A stretch of 64,000 nucleotides of DNA from assembly GCA_051453625.1 (NCBI GenBank), contig JBOZIK010000001.1, positions 281,654,451-281,718,450 on the forward strand, written 5' to 3'. Position 1 is the stretch's first letter, and each line of letters begins with the position of its first letter. The stretch is from Welwitschia mirabilis. Taxonomy: Eukaryota; Gnetophyta; Gnetopsida; Welwitschiales. A program made the position numbers and the translations under genes. The notes under the pieces were generated by a model. That model made no database searches, had not been told where the DNA came from, and worked only from the letters and a program-made list of their open reading frames with translations. Positions 21,615 to 31,825 of this stretch are shown piece after piece.

Positions 21615-22560
21615 TGTTAAGGAAAAAAATTTAGAATGAGGAAAAATACAATAGAATTTAGCATGCTTGGGATGCTTTTAACCCTATTTATTTCCAAAAT
21701 TTAACAAGAAGTAAATGATGCATATATGAGATTTTCATTTTTCTACACTAAGTACAGTAATTAAAACATTTTGTTCTTTTCAATAGGATGATAAATTAAA
21801 AACATAAGAATAAATAAAGGTTCTTATACCTTTGACTAATTCTAGGTAATATGAATTAGTCAAGATTTTAATGATATTTAAAATTATTGAATGCCTCAAT
21901 TTTTAGAAAACCCATTTTAGGTTTTTCTTGGAAATATTCATCATAATTGAATATCTAAGATTCAATTGATTATATTGTATATTTGTATTTTTTCTTGATA
22001 TTTTATAATCATATTGTAAAGGAAGAGGAAAACCTATGTTAAGAAAAAAAATTATAATGATGAAAAATACAATAGAATTTAGCATGGTTGGGATGTTTTA
22101 ACCCTATTCATGGGAATTAAATTTTTCTTATAGTAGGAGAAGTTTACCCTCATACATTAAGAGTATGACCTTGCATCATTTCTTAACTTGAGAAGGTTGA
22201 TTATTTTGGATTAGGATTATGAATTATTTTTATTATGATAATTAGCTCTTGTTTATAGCCATTTATTTCCAAAATTTAACAAGAATTAAATGATGCATCT
22301 ATGAGCTTTTCTTTTTTCTACACTAAGTACATCAATTAAAACATTGTATTCTTTTCAATAGGATGAAAAATTAAAAACATAAGAAAAAATAAAAGTTCTT
22401 ATACCTTTGACTAAATCTAGATAATATGCATTATTTAAGATTTTAATGATATTTAAAATTCTTGAATGTCTTAATTTTGAAAAAACCCATTTTAGGTTTT
22501 TATTGGAAATATTCATTATAAGTAAATATCTAAGTTTCAATTGATTATATTGTATTTTTG
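21615..22560. repeat. two-copy tandem duplication (~0.4-0.6 kb unit)
   Basis: The block starting tgttaaggaaaaaaa at 21615 recurs at 22036. The following block, from ttatttccaaaatttaacaa, occurs at 21690 and again at 22263 and runs through a gacta(a/t)tctag(g/a)taatatg segment to an ending like gattatattgtat. The first copy lacks about 150 bp that the second has (about 22105-22260). No coding sequence recognised. Confidence 0.75.
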
Positions 22561-22602
22561 TATTTTTTTTCCTTGATGTTTTTTATTCATATAATAATGA
22601 AT

Positions 22603-22788
22603 CGATGTGTCAATGACTTCCTACTAGAGTGATAAGGTCACAAACACATGAACCCAGAGGTTCAAACCCTAGCAGGGGCAAGGAATATAAAAAATGGAAT
22701 ATATTTTGTAAGCCGAAGTTCCATTGGGCATTTTTGTTGCATGAAATTACCTACCCACTATCTCTTTAAAAGAAAAAGGAAAAAAAAC
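22603..22788 (+). mobile_element. tRNA-derived SINE with target-site duplications
   Basis: A 186-bp element flanked by the 7-bp direct repeat AATGAAT (22596-22602 and 22789-22795). It has an A-box-like TAGAGTGATAAGG (22625-22637), a good B box GGTTCAAACC (22659-22668) about 21 bp beyond it, an unrelated body, and an A-rich tail (22769-22788). This is the layout of a plant tRNA-SINE, transcribed by RNA polymerase III and mobilised by LINE machinery. Plant Au-type SINEs have about this length; the subfamily cannot be named from sequence alone. Confidence 0.7.
22625..22668 (+). promoter_or_regulatory. internal pol III promoter (A and B boxes) of the SINE
   Basis: A box TAGAGTGATAAGG and B box GGTTCAAACC. 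The B box fits the consensus GWTCRANNC exactly; the A box is weaker. Confidence 0.55.
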
Positions 22789-22795
22789 AATGAAT

Positions 22796-23282
22796 TAATG
22801 CAAATCCAGTTCTAATGTGCATATTCATTACCAATTCTAAAGGCCTCTTAATTGTGTCAACTATATAGGCATATGTAGTACAAAATCATAACCTAACTTA
22901 AATAGAGATTTTTATTCTCCTCATTAATTAAATTATTGTAGGAAAACACTATATGTAATAATGTCTTTTATTTTTTTAATACCCTTTTTAGACAAACCCC
23001 TTAATAAGCCTCTCAAGCTATGATTTAAAAATTTTTTTATTCATCTATTTATAGATGTGGCTTTGATATTTATAATCTAGTAGTCAAAATATACTACAAA
23101 TTAAACCAAAATAATATATTATTTATAATTATATTGAAAATAGTAAAAATGGACAAATAACATTAACAAATAATATCTTAAAGGAATAAATGAGTAATAT
23201 CTAATGCATCCTGAGATTTCAAAAAGGAATCCAATGCAGCATCTTATTGAAATGATTAACAATAAGCTAAATTGAATTATTA
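22796..23282. other. no recognisable feature
   Basis: AT-rich DNA between the SINE and the gypsy relic. Nothing seen. Confidence 0.5.
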
Positions 23283-24010
23283 CTATTCATAGCCTTTAGA
23301 ACACCAAGAACAAAATTTATACCAACATTATTACATGGCTTAGATGGAATAGGTGGTAATATGTATTTCCCTATATTTGAAGAGTTTTGTTTTTATCCTT
23401 GACAAATTTTGAATGCTTCTACATATCCTTTTATATATTATAGTAATAATAATGTTTTTGTAATATATCATAAGCTTTATAAACATCATGATGTTTAATA
23501 AAATTCTCTTAATGCTCATTTAATATCAAATTAGAATGGTTAAAACATTTTAAAATTCATAACCTATTATCTAAAAAGAATAATTCATTCTAAAAATACA
23601 AACATAATTTTTTTGTAATATAAAAAGATATTATCAAAATAAAATATCATAAAATTATGTAATAAATCTTTAAAAGTTCATTCATCGTATGCATAAAAGT
23701 ATGTACTAGGTGAATATGATAAGCCAAACTATATTACTCCTCATTAATAGAAATCACATAGTATTTTAAAAATAGTTGTTCATCCATTATTCTTGTCAAT
23801 TTAAATTTGAAATAATCCATTCTTGAAATCAATTTTATGAAATCTATGCATAAAGTAATTCTCTTTACTACACTTCCATTCAATCACAGCCTCGTCATTA
23901 TTTTTCAAAGAGATTAAAATAATTAGCATCATTTAATAAAATAACTTATTTTGTAATGTTACCAAAGATATATTATCAATTAATTAGTATTCTTTATGGC
24001 ATCAAATTAC
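23283..24010 (-). pseudogene. Ty3/gypsy pol relic E (RT and integrase, minus strand)
   Basis: Read on the - strand from 24010 down. FHKIDFKNGLFQI*IDKNNG near 23850 is the F-S-K-I-D-L-(K/R)-S-G-Y-H-Q-I box. FGLSYSPSTYFYAYDE near 23700 is the P-F-G-L-x-x-A-P-x-T-F box. MIFYFDNIFLYYK at 23613-23650 is the catalytic V-Y-x-D-D-I-L-I-Y-S-K box with the second Asp changed to Asn. After a large internal deletion, integrase follows at 23283-23425: VEAFKICQG, then NIGKYILPPIPSKP, then NNVGINFVLGVLKAMN, a close match to the C-x-x-C...P-L-P-x-P-x-x-P-W...S-(I/M)-D-F-(V/I)-x-G-L-P segment. RNase H is gone. No LTR pair assigned. Confidence 0.85.
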
Positions 24011-25047
24011 TAATGCTACTATCATTAGAAACAATATCAAATAATTTACCTTAACCAATAATGTATCTTGCTATAGTTTTTAAAACAATTATTTTTTATA
24101 TGTATGTAACATCCTAAAATCCACTACAGATAACTTCAAGATTATTCAGATATCCAAATGTAGTGTTCTCAATATTTCCCAAGAACTATGCAATAATTAA
24201 AAACTTATCATATTTTAAATAACTTAACAAGATAAGCTTATACTACTAACTGCATATTGTTTGAGAAAACACACTCTAAGACTTAAATTATGGATCATAA
24301 TAATAAATCTATAAAACACACATAGGCATATAACTTTTGTATTAAACACTTGTAATCCTTTCAATTAAAGGAAAATAAATACATTGTAAATATTCATATT
24401 ACTTCTTTAAAAAAAATTTAAATATAACATTCATGTTTACATATTAATAAAATTTATTTAGAACATCCAATTTCCTTCAACTACATGGACATGAAAACAA
24501 GTACGAAAATAGCTCTCAATCAAAATTGTATCAGCTAGCTCATTTTAAGGCCTTCTTCATAGTAGGTCTTATACATGCAAGTCTGGTATAAGAACTATAA
24601 CATTCATAGTTCTCAAAATGGTCCATGGCAAGGCTTAGATAGGGGACTTTGAAAACAAGATAAGATTCTCAAGGAAATTGATATGTGATCAAGACAATCA
24701 AAGAATGAAATATCTAACAATTTAAGATGTACTATAAACAATCTAAAGTGCATTATAAGATATGACCAAAATAATATTTTTAGCTTATTTTGTTGCACTC
24801 AAAAAAAATCGAAATGTAACCAAGACCTCATATAAATTTTATAGAAATCTAGATGCATACATATCTAGAGGGAATAATTTACCCCCTTCACTCTATGGAG
24901 GAATTTATTGGATCTAATTAACACACCTAGAGGAGACCATTTTAATTCCTTTAAAACTTTCAGCAATTACATATATCTTTAATGTTTCTTTTTATCATTT
25001 TGATATTATTTCATCATAAATAGAAACATATAAATATTATGATAGAA
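24011..25047. other. mostly featureless; possible LTR edge at 24107
   Basis: At 24107 the sequence TGTAACATCC and aaaatccactacaga resembles both gypsy LTR termini in general and the left edge of the right-hand G LTR (TGTACTAAATTCCACTACAGA-like, split here as TGTACTAAAT and TCCACTACAGA, at 48571). No partner copy or primer site is seen, so a solo or truncated LTR is only a possibility. No coding sequence. Confidence 0.3.
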
Positions 25048-25390
25048 TCAATAATAATAACAAGGAATAATTTGGCGAAAGGTGGAATTTATTATTGGAA
25101 ACAATGGATTGCATTTCTTATCATTAGTCAATAGCCTTGGACTAGTGGTTAAAGGTAAAGATGTAGATTACGATCTAAGTACTTCTCTTAGGACCCTTGA
25201 GGATTAGCCAAGGTTGTCATTGATTATATCCATCTAGTCTATCCACCTTCATCTAATGTCATAGGCTTAAGTAGCATAATGAAAGAACAAATCTTTATAT
25301 ATTTGGATCACACCCATTCATATCTCATTAATTATGCTTATTTAGTGTCTTAACAAAGTTCTTTACAAATAGTAAATTTAGAACATTACA
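25048..25390 (-). repeat. 3' LTR of element F
   Basis: Homologous to 27710-28052; ends gaacattaca on the + strand, i.e. TGTAATGTTC on the - strand. Shared blocks include catatctcattaattatgct near the right side. The left edge is eroded (TC where TG is expected). Confidence 0.75.
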
Positions 25391-25404
25391 TTCCCTCTCT
25401 CTTA
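25391..25404 (-). other. polypurine tract of element F
   Basis: attccctctctctt on the + strand is aagagagagggaat on the - strand, directly before the LTR start TGTAATG. Its position fixes the element's orientation. Confidence 0.75.
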
Positions 25405-25849
25405 AACATCATGCGCATCCTTGAGTGCGGTTTCTCCTCATCTTATGCAGTTGATGAAAGCATGCCCATGAAGATTATTTTTGTATTATCTATAAAAAAT
25501 AAGGGAAGAAAAACATTGTATATTAAAAAATACACTACAAAGTAAGAAAGTAACATATCACATTTTATTAAGATGTTTGGAAAAGATCTCTTGCATATAC
25601 TCCCTACTTTTCCAAGGTTGTTGATTACAAATGGATTCATTAGATGCGCACTTTCTTTACATTTTTATTTCTTAATTACTTAGTGCTAGTATCTAAAACC
25701 TTTTCAAGATGAATTTATCTACTTAGAAGTTATGGTGCTCATTCCATCAAGTATCCTTTCCTTGAAGATAGTGTTTTATCTTTTAGTATGAATCTTTAAT
25801 TGATTTGATTTCCAAGGTATGGAGAATGCTTCTGAGTTCTAGTGGTAAG

Positions 25850-26640
25850 GTGCTAATGAAACTATTAATTAACTACTTGTAAGAGAAATTCTTTTTACAT
25901 TTTATCAGATGCTCGAATTTAGACTAATGTCCATTCAGTGGGTGCTTTTCCAAGCCAAGGCATTAGAACTCCATCATTTGATCTTTAATGAAATCCTCTA
26001 AGACGAATTTCATTTTGAACTCTTCTATGAAAGTATTCATGGTATTCTTTAGAGATGTTTTTAATGGTATTTAAACCATCATTCTTATGCATCTCCTATA
26101 AGAAAAGTAGTAGCATATATGAACCATCTTTTTGGAGGAATATTTTAAAGCTCAAAGTAGTTCTCTAATTGCTGGATCTATGATATAACTTTTTTTATCA
26201 TTCTTACTTTACCTTTATATGTTTTTAGATGTGTCATATTAGAAATTTCCCCTTCTTCCTGTTGTTCTATGTTGGAATTATCCGCTAAGTTAGATAGAAA
26301 GGCTTGAAGGTCCGCCTCTATGTTTAGTAGTCTCATTTAAATGTTTTATAGATCAATTATGCCTATTAAAGTATGCTATCTTAATAATGACAGTTACTCT
26401 TGGCATGCTCTGGGATTGTGTTTTGGAAGTCTATCTTCTAAGCAAAAAGGCTATCGATCCTGCTAGCTAAAAGTTCATTCTGATAGTGAATGTGGTTTGG
26501 ATTTTTAGTTCATATATCCACTTGTTTACTCTATGTTTCATGATATACCAATTGGTTTGACGTCCTCTTGAACTTATATGCCTCTTCTTTTTTGGTTCTC
26601 TTCCAAGAATAGTCCCATTCTTTCATGGTGGATCTTATGT
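25850..26640 (-). pseudogene. gag: gypsy-type gag of element F (broken)
   Basis: Read on the - strand. MKEWDYSWKRTKKEEAYKF near 26625 and MRLLNIEADLQAFLSNLAD near 26335 precede IQQLENYFEL at 26151-26177, the retrotransposon gag start W-(L/I)-x-x-(L/M)-E-x-Y-F. Then NIPPKRWFIYATTFLIGDA and EWWFKYH match the capsid helix box ending A-x-x-W-W, and TFIEEFKMKFVLEDFIKDQM near 25990 matches W-x-E-F-x-x-x-F-x-x-x-F-x-P. Several stops. It would have formed the particle capsid. Confidence 0.8.
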
Positions 26641-26769
26641 TCTTTCATAGTGTTATTATCATAGTTATATATCTGTAACTAAAATATGGTTAGGAAAATA
26701 GTTAGAAAAGTAGTTTAGTAGTTATCATAACATCCATTAATAACGTGGATCACATTAGTGCTAACTGTC

Positions 26770-27620
26770 AAAGAGATGTATTACTGAGTACCGCAAGTGT
26801 GATGTTGAATGATATGTAAGTGTTAGTGTTAAACTATAATGTTGGATATCCAAGTATACTATTAGACATATAAGTTTGACATCAGGCACTCAAGTGCGAT
26901 GTTAGGCATCTAAGTGTAATATCAGAGATTTCATCATGCAAAAACTAGAGTAGAGTAGGCTATATTGAGGCTGATGGAAGGTCCTAGAAGCATATGGAAT
27001 CAAGTTTAACATTGAGCACCCAAGTGTGACATCGGACATCTAAGTGCAACATTGAAGAGCATTATCATGTGAAAAATGGATTACAATGGGCTATGTTAAG
27101 GGTGAACAAGAGGTTCTAGAAGCTTACAGAAGCAATTATTATAGTGGGCACTCAAGTGTAACGTCAAAAATCTAACTATGACATTAGAAATATATGTCAT
27201 GTAAAAACTAGAGTAGAGCAGGCTATGTTAGGGATTAATGGGAGGTACTAGAGCATCATGAGACTAACTGTGATGTTAGGAACTTAAGTGCAACATCGGG
27301 CATCTAAGTGAAACATCAAATCTTTCCTCGCAGAGTAAGCTAGAGTATAGTTGCTAGTTCTAAAGTCAAGTAAAAGGTTTTAGAGCATTATGGGATTAAG
27401 TGCAATGTTAGACACTTAAGTGCAATATTAGACATCCAAGTATGACATTAAACCCTTTCATGGAGTAGGCTGAAGAGAGGCAAAAAGCACCAAGACTGAA
27501 CAAAAGGTATCATAGTGTTATGGAACTAAGTACAATATCAGATAAGAAAGTGTGATGTTCAATACTCAATTGCAATGCTGGCCTCATGAAGTGTGACATC
27601 AGCATGAGTCCCATGATGGA
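26770..27620 (-). repeat. two-level tandem repeat in the leader of element F
   Basis: A short unit of about 20 bp, aagtgcgacatcaggcatct with variants, is repeated two or three times inside each of about five longer units. The longer units are spaced 131-133 bp, judged by the ctagaagc/tagagcat block at 26983, 27116, 27248, 27380 and 27511. It lies between the 5' LTR and gag of F. Confidence 0.8.
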
Positions 27621-27709
27621 AGATTGCATCCATTTTTGTTATTCACTTGATTTGATAGAGCATGACAACATGGCACTTTTTTTCTTCATATTTTATTTTG
27701 CTTAGATCT

Positions 27710-28052
27710 TGAAGAATAATAACAAGGAATAAATTGCAAAAGATGAACTTTATTATTTGAAATAATGGAGTCCATTTATTATCATGAGCCAATAGACCTA
27801 GACTAGTAGTCAAGGTTAAAGATGTGTACTATGACCCAAGTTCCCCTCTTCGGGTTCTTGGGGATTAACTAAGATTATCATTGACTACATCCACCCAGTC
27901 TATCCTCCTCCACCTAATGCCATAAGCTTAAGTAACATAAGGAAAGGATACATCTTTACATATTTGGGTCACACCCATTCATATCTCATTAATTATGCTC
28001 ATTTAGTGCCTTAACACACTTCTTTACAAAATAGTGAATTTGGAACATTACA
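27710..28052 (-). repeat. 5' LTR of element F
   Basis: 343 bp, + strand TGAAGAATAATAACAAGG at the left and gaacattaca at the right. Better preserved than the 25048 copy in several CpG or CG-rich positions (for example cttcgggttcttggggatta). Confidence 0.75.
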
Positions 28053-28279
28053 ATATCAATTATAGGTTAATAAATGATTACTAGCTCAAATCAATATGGG
28101 AAGAGTAAAGATAGAATAATCCTAAATAAAACATAATACATGATGTGTGATTTACAAATATAATTCATAACTTTCAACAATAAACAAGATTTAATGAATG
28201 CAACCATGACAAATGGAAAGGAATGAAAGAAGTAAGTAAAGAACATATAAGAAATAGTCTTAATCCATAAACCAGCCAA
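28053..28279. other. sequence between F and the G LTR
   Basis: AT-rich; may be the eroded end of the left G LTR, but the right-hand copy does not align here. Nothing coding recognised. Confidence 0.35.
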
Positions 28280-28450
28280 GGATAAAATGAAACACCATAA
28301 AATCATACCCAAAATTAAATAAAGTTTTGAAAACTTATAGAGATTCCAAGACTCCAAGGCTTTAAGGCTTTTCCAAGCTTTAAGATTAAGGATATAAGAT
28401 TCGATAGGAATAGCTCTCTAAAGATATGAAATATAAGGAGAAGAGGGTCC

Positions 28451-28458
28451 TATTTATA
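28451..28458 (-). promoter_or_regulatory. TATA box of the left G LTR
   Basis: TATAAATA on the - strand in the context CTATAAATAGGACCCTC, a strong plant LTR TATA context. Conserved at 48777-48784 in the other copy. Confidence 0.65.
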
Positions 28459-28496
28459 GTATAAGATATAGGATGTAAAGAGGCACCATCATAAAA

Positions 28497-28620
28497 GAGA
28501 GTGGTAAAGGTGGTGGAAATGTGATAGTGGTGGAAGTGATATTGGTGATGGAAGTGGTGATGATGGTGGAAGTGATGGAAGTGGTGAAGATGTTGAAAGT
28601 GGTGGAAGTGGTGAAGATTC
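28497..28620. repeat. ggtggaagtgatggaag minisatellite in the LTR
   Basis: Degenerate repeats of ggtggaagtgatggaagtg (unit multiples of 6-9 bp) upstream of the LTR's TATA box on the - strand. The other LTR has a shorter, differently arranged array at 48820-48925. Confidence 0.75.
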
Positions 28621-28756
28621 TGTTACCTTGCTAGATCACTAGATGCATAATATTCATCATAATAAATAATAATGCATTTATTAGAATAAGGAATATAAAA
28701 TAAGCCATGTCATAGGATATGATTTGCATGTTCAAATAAAGTAAAACTATTAATTC

Positions 28757-28850
28757 AACCACTAACTTATCCACTAACATGACCACTACTCAAACCACTA
28801 CTTTAGCCACTATCATAGCCATTAACATAGTCACTAATCTAATTAGTAAA
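28757..28850. repeat. short ccacta-type repeats in the LTR
   Basis: Six or more copies of a roughly 12-bp unit (ccacta-n-catag/aac) in U3; conserved at about 49084-49175 in the right copy. Confidence 0.6.
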
Positions 28851-29069
28851 TATCATAATTAAATTATCAAGGATTTACAAAAAGAATGATATTATGACTT
28901 TTACAAAAATGAAAGGACTTAAAATAATGATTGTAGCATAAATTTTCTATAATATAATTATGTCTCAATGACAAAGAAAAATAAGTATAATAACTAAATT
29001 AGCTTAAGGATTCCATAAAAATAAAATTATATTAATTAAATTTTTGGACCTTGAAAGTCTAGATGTAAT

Positions 29070-30949
29070 GAGGGGTTTCATCTTTGCAACTTGAGCTAAA
29101 ATATATCTATTTTATATTCTTAAGTAGTTTCTCTCCTTATCTCTACTAGTCATTGTACTTACAAAGTTGAATTTATCTTTCTTCAACACCACATAAATTG
29201 TTGAATAAGTTAGAATGTTATCTACAATCTTGCTAATCAAACATATCGATCATCATATCTATTATCTCTAGAATGATCTAGCCTCTAGAAATTCTTTTTC
29301 TTCTTTATCCTTCACTTGAATTCATGGCACATGCTCTAAAAGTTATACTATATATGTATATCAGCTTTAAAATTTTCAAAAACACTTATCTTATACATGA
29401 ACTTTTAACCTTTATTAATTCATAAGGTCACAATGATTACTTAATTAGGGTAAACTTTACGAACTAGCATATCTTTCATGAGATTTTATATAGGACTACA
29501 TATATTTTTTTTGAAGAATTTCTAAGAACATAGTTGAATGCACTTATAGAAGGTTGGAAATCATTCAATTTCAAATATTTCAATGGCCTCCTTTCTTAAC
29601 CAAAATCAAAATAAGCTTGGATTATGAAATTCAAAACTATAGATCAAATATCACAACAAAATAATCTCTTACTTGAAATTCTGACTCTCATATTTAAAGA
29701 TGTTATGTTAAAATTCCCTAAACCTAAACTTATAGATTGTAAGATTGTTGGTTAGGATATAACACTATCCCATCCTCAACGTATTTGTATCAAATACTAA
29801 CATGTTGAATGTACCTATTTCCACCATTAGTAAATTTTATCAATTTATAACTATTAAAGCTTAATACTGGGTAAGAAAAAATTTTGGAACCCTTTAGTTT
29901 GCCATTTGGATATTCCATAGATCTAAATTAAGATTTAACAATTGAAATTTTCACAACTTAACAGGGTTTCTCTAAGAGGTCTACTTTACTTTGGAATTTA
30001 AAAATGAATGGTTAACATGAAAAGACACTTAGTAATTTAATTTTCCACTTAATAGAACCCATATTTAGAGATATATATAGATCTAGATAACCAATGATAA
30101 TAAATCAAGAAGTTTCTTCACATGGTAGGATATTTTCATAATAGCATTTACCATACATATATTGAAATAACACCCTTTGGACTAGTGTGAGGAAATATAT
30201 TTCAAACCCCACTACCATTAACCTCATATTAAGAAAACATAAGGATAATATATAGTACATTAAGAAAAAGATATAAATAACACAAAACAAATTTACCAGT
30301 CATAGAGAGTTGATATGAGAAATACATCAATCTAATAAGAAACAATTAGTTAGGTTTGAATAATTAAACTTGATGTCCTAAGAGCTTGTACTTCATAAGT
30401 AGGCTAAGATAAGCTTCTAGTAATTAGGTCCTTTTAAGGTTTTAAGGTGAATTAGCAAGGTAGCATACCTCATTGAAGTTCTAAAATTATGAGGAAAGAT
30501 CACCCAGTTATAAACTTGTAAAAACCATATAAGAAGAACTATGGCTTAATAATATGATAGGTTAGCAAGATGCACAATTTGAACAAAGGGACATCTTCTA
30601 GGTGATTGTATTAAGAAAGGTGTTAATTTATGAAACCAAATTATTCTAAGCTATGTTCTATTTGTAGAAATAATAGTAGGGTATCTTTAATCCTACTAGG
30701 GTAAAGTGTAACTAGTTTTAATAATAATAGGAAAATAATACACATGTATATATGACTCAATTATTTATAAACTAGTAACATTGCTAATAAAAAGTAGTCA
30801 TTTAACTCAACAATGAACCAATGTCAATAGGTATGAATATATAAATACACCTTTACATAAGCATTCAAATATATAGAAATCTAAAAAGGGACAGACATGC
30901 TAGACATGATAAAATAATTTTACTTATTTTATGTTTTTAGCTTTAGGTA
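29070..30949 (-). other. interior of element G, 3' part
   Basis: Next to the 3' LTR of G. No motif recognised on either strand and no open frame longer than about 65 codons. Interpreted as element interior from position only. Confidence 0.35.
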
Positions 30950-30954
30950 CATCA
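30950..30954 (+). other. target-site duplication CATCA, left copy
   Basis: Identical to 33926-33930 on the other side of element H; 5 bp, the usual length for LTR retrotransposon integrase. Confidence 0.85.
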
Positions 30955-31196
30955 TGTTGGATTTTATTTTAGGTACATGTTATTTTAATGTTGGAGTTAG
31001 TTTAGATCCACATGTATTGGGATGAGGATCCATAAGTTAAGGTTTAGTTAAGGCCAAATATAGAAAATTTTGTTGTATAAATTTATTCAATGTCAATAAA
31101 ATATTTGAGACGATTTGAATGATTATTCATGTGTACTCCCTAGGAGTTTCTCCTAGTTCATGGGCCTTCTGCATATATGGGATCTAAAATCCCACA
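30955..31196 (+). repeat. 5' LTR of element H
   Basis: Starts TGTTGGATTTTATTTTAGG and ends atcccaCA. About 95% identical to 33684-33925. Contains gttgtataaatttattc (TATA-like) and aataaaat, both plausible promoter and poly(A) signals. Confidence 0.9.
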
Positions 31197-31198
31197 AA

Positions 31199-31210
31199 TG
31201 GTATCAGAGC
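31199..31210 (+). other. primer-binding site of element H
   Basis: TGGTATCAGAGC, a perfect complement of the initiator tRNA-Met 3' end, two bases after the LTR. Confidence 0.9.
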
Positions 31211-31515
31211 CAATCTGGGAATTTTTTGATGTTGCAGGTTTTGTATCTACCTGGAGGAGAAAGAAGCTTCTTCATGGAAGAAGACGTGCATTGCTTTCAG
31301 TTTTGCTTACGCGGATTTTATTTATGTGATTTTTTTGAAAATCCAGAGGAGTTGTCAAGTGTTGTGAGACTCTCTGTTAGAGAGTTTTCTAGAGAGGACT
31401 AAGGATACAGATCCGATTATGTGGGGTTGGGTGCTGCAGATCGAAGTTCTCTTGCATCCATCTTTGGGATCTGCTTTTTGGCATTATTTTCCTTGATGTA
31501 AAAATGCTTTTCTAG
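31211..31515 (+). other. element H leader, unassigned
   Basis: GC-richer than the surroundings. A frame from 31160 to 31402 is open for 80 codons but begins in the LTR and matches nothing I recognise. The end (ttgatgtaaaaatgcttttctag, split as ttgatgtaaaaatgc and ttttctag) looks like an intron 3' end before the next fragment. Confidence 0.4.
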
Positions 31516-31620
31516 ATGCCCGTCCTCTTTGACAGAACCATCGCTGAAAATGTCAGATATGGTGCGCCCTCCATGGAAAACTCTCTAGCAATGACCAGGC
31601 CTGTGAGTATCTTTCTATCA
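31516..31620 (+). pseudogene. captured ABC-transporter fragment (ABCB-like NBD)
   Basis: MPVLFDRTIAENVRYGAP at 31516-31569 matches the segment just after the Q-loop in ABC-B/TAP-type nucleotide-binding domains, Q-(E/D)-P-x-L-F-x-x-(S/T)-I-x-E-N-(I/V)-x-Y-G. The codons before it, tag-atg, could be decayed cag-gag (Q-E), or the a-g could be an intron acceptor. About 10 further codons follow, then gtgagtatc, a good 5' splice-site match, at about 31600. In the parent this domain hydrolyses ATP to drive export across a membrane. No Walker A, signature or Walker B motif is present, so it is a small fragment. Confidence 0.65.
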
Positions 31621-31820
31621 TGGATTTGGAGCCTTCTATGGCTTTCCGATTGATCCAGGGACTCTTTGTTAGCCAAGTGCAGCGCATGACCCTAGCCAGA
31701 ACCCATGCTTCCTGTCCGAGTTCTTGATGATACTACCCATGCCGTAGCTAAGCTCAGGATCTGTGTAGAAGTCATCTGAGATCCGAGGAGCCACATCACC
31801 CACCAAAAAAACCTCCAAAC
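31621..31820. other. GC-rich captured(?) segment, unidentified
   Basis: Base composition like coding DNA. The - strand gives DVAPRISDDFYTDPELSYG and MGSIIKNSDRKHGFWLG, about 45 open codons, but I do not recognise a family. Confidence 0.35.
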
Positions 31821-31825
31821 GACTC

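Larger units (their letters stand above)
25048..28052 (-). mobile_element. gag-only Ty3/gypsy derivative F (minus strand, ~3.0 kb)
   Basis: Two direct repeats of about 343 bp (25048-25390 and 27710-28052) bound 2.3 kb of internal DNA. On the - strand the LTR starts TGTAATGTTC and is preceded by a purine tract at the lower-coordinate copy, so the right copy is the 5' LTR. The interior holds a long tandem-repeat leader and a gag relic but no pol. It needed proteins from another element. No clear tRNA-Met primer site next to the right copy, and no clean target duplication (tagaa left, atatc right; the left terminus is uncertain). Confidence 0.8.
28280..29069 (-). repeat. left (3') LTR of element G
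   Basis: Shares with 48600-49396, in order, a ccaagactc(c/t)aaggctttaag-like block, a TATA box, a ggaagtg minisatellite, a ccacta-rich stretch and the terminus aagtctagatgt. The left end is not defined and may be truncated near element F. On the - strand transcription would run leftward. Confidence 0.75.

Noticed and set aside
24107-24900. Solo gypsy LTR starting TGTAACATCC
   Set aside because: Only one terminus resembles an LTR; no second end, primer site or partner copy seen.
26770-27620. Regular repeats considered as a CRISPR array
   Set aside because: Subunits are contiguous and diverged with no unique spacers, and they lie inside a eukaryotic LTR element.
31160-31402. 80-codon + frame at the left of element H
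   Set aside because: It starts inside the LTR, crosses the primer-binding site and matches no family; kept only as unassigned leader.
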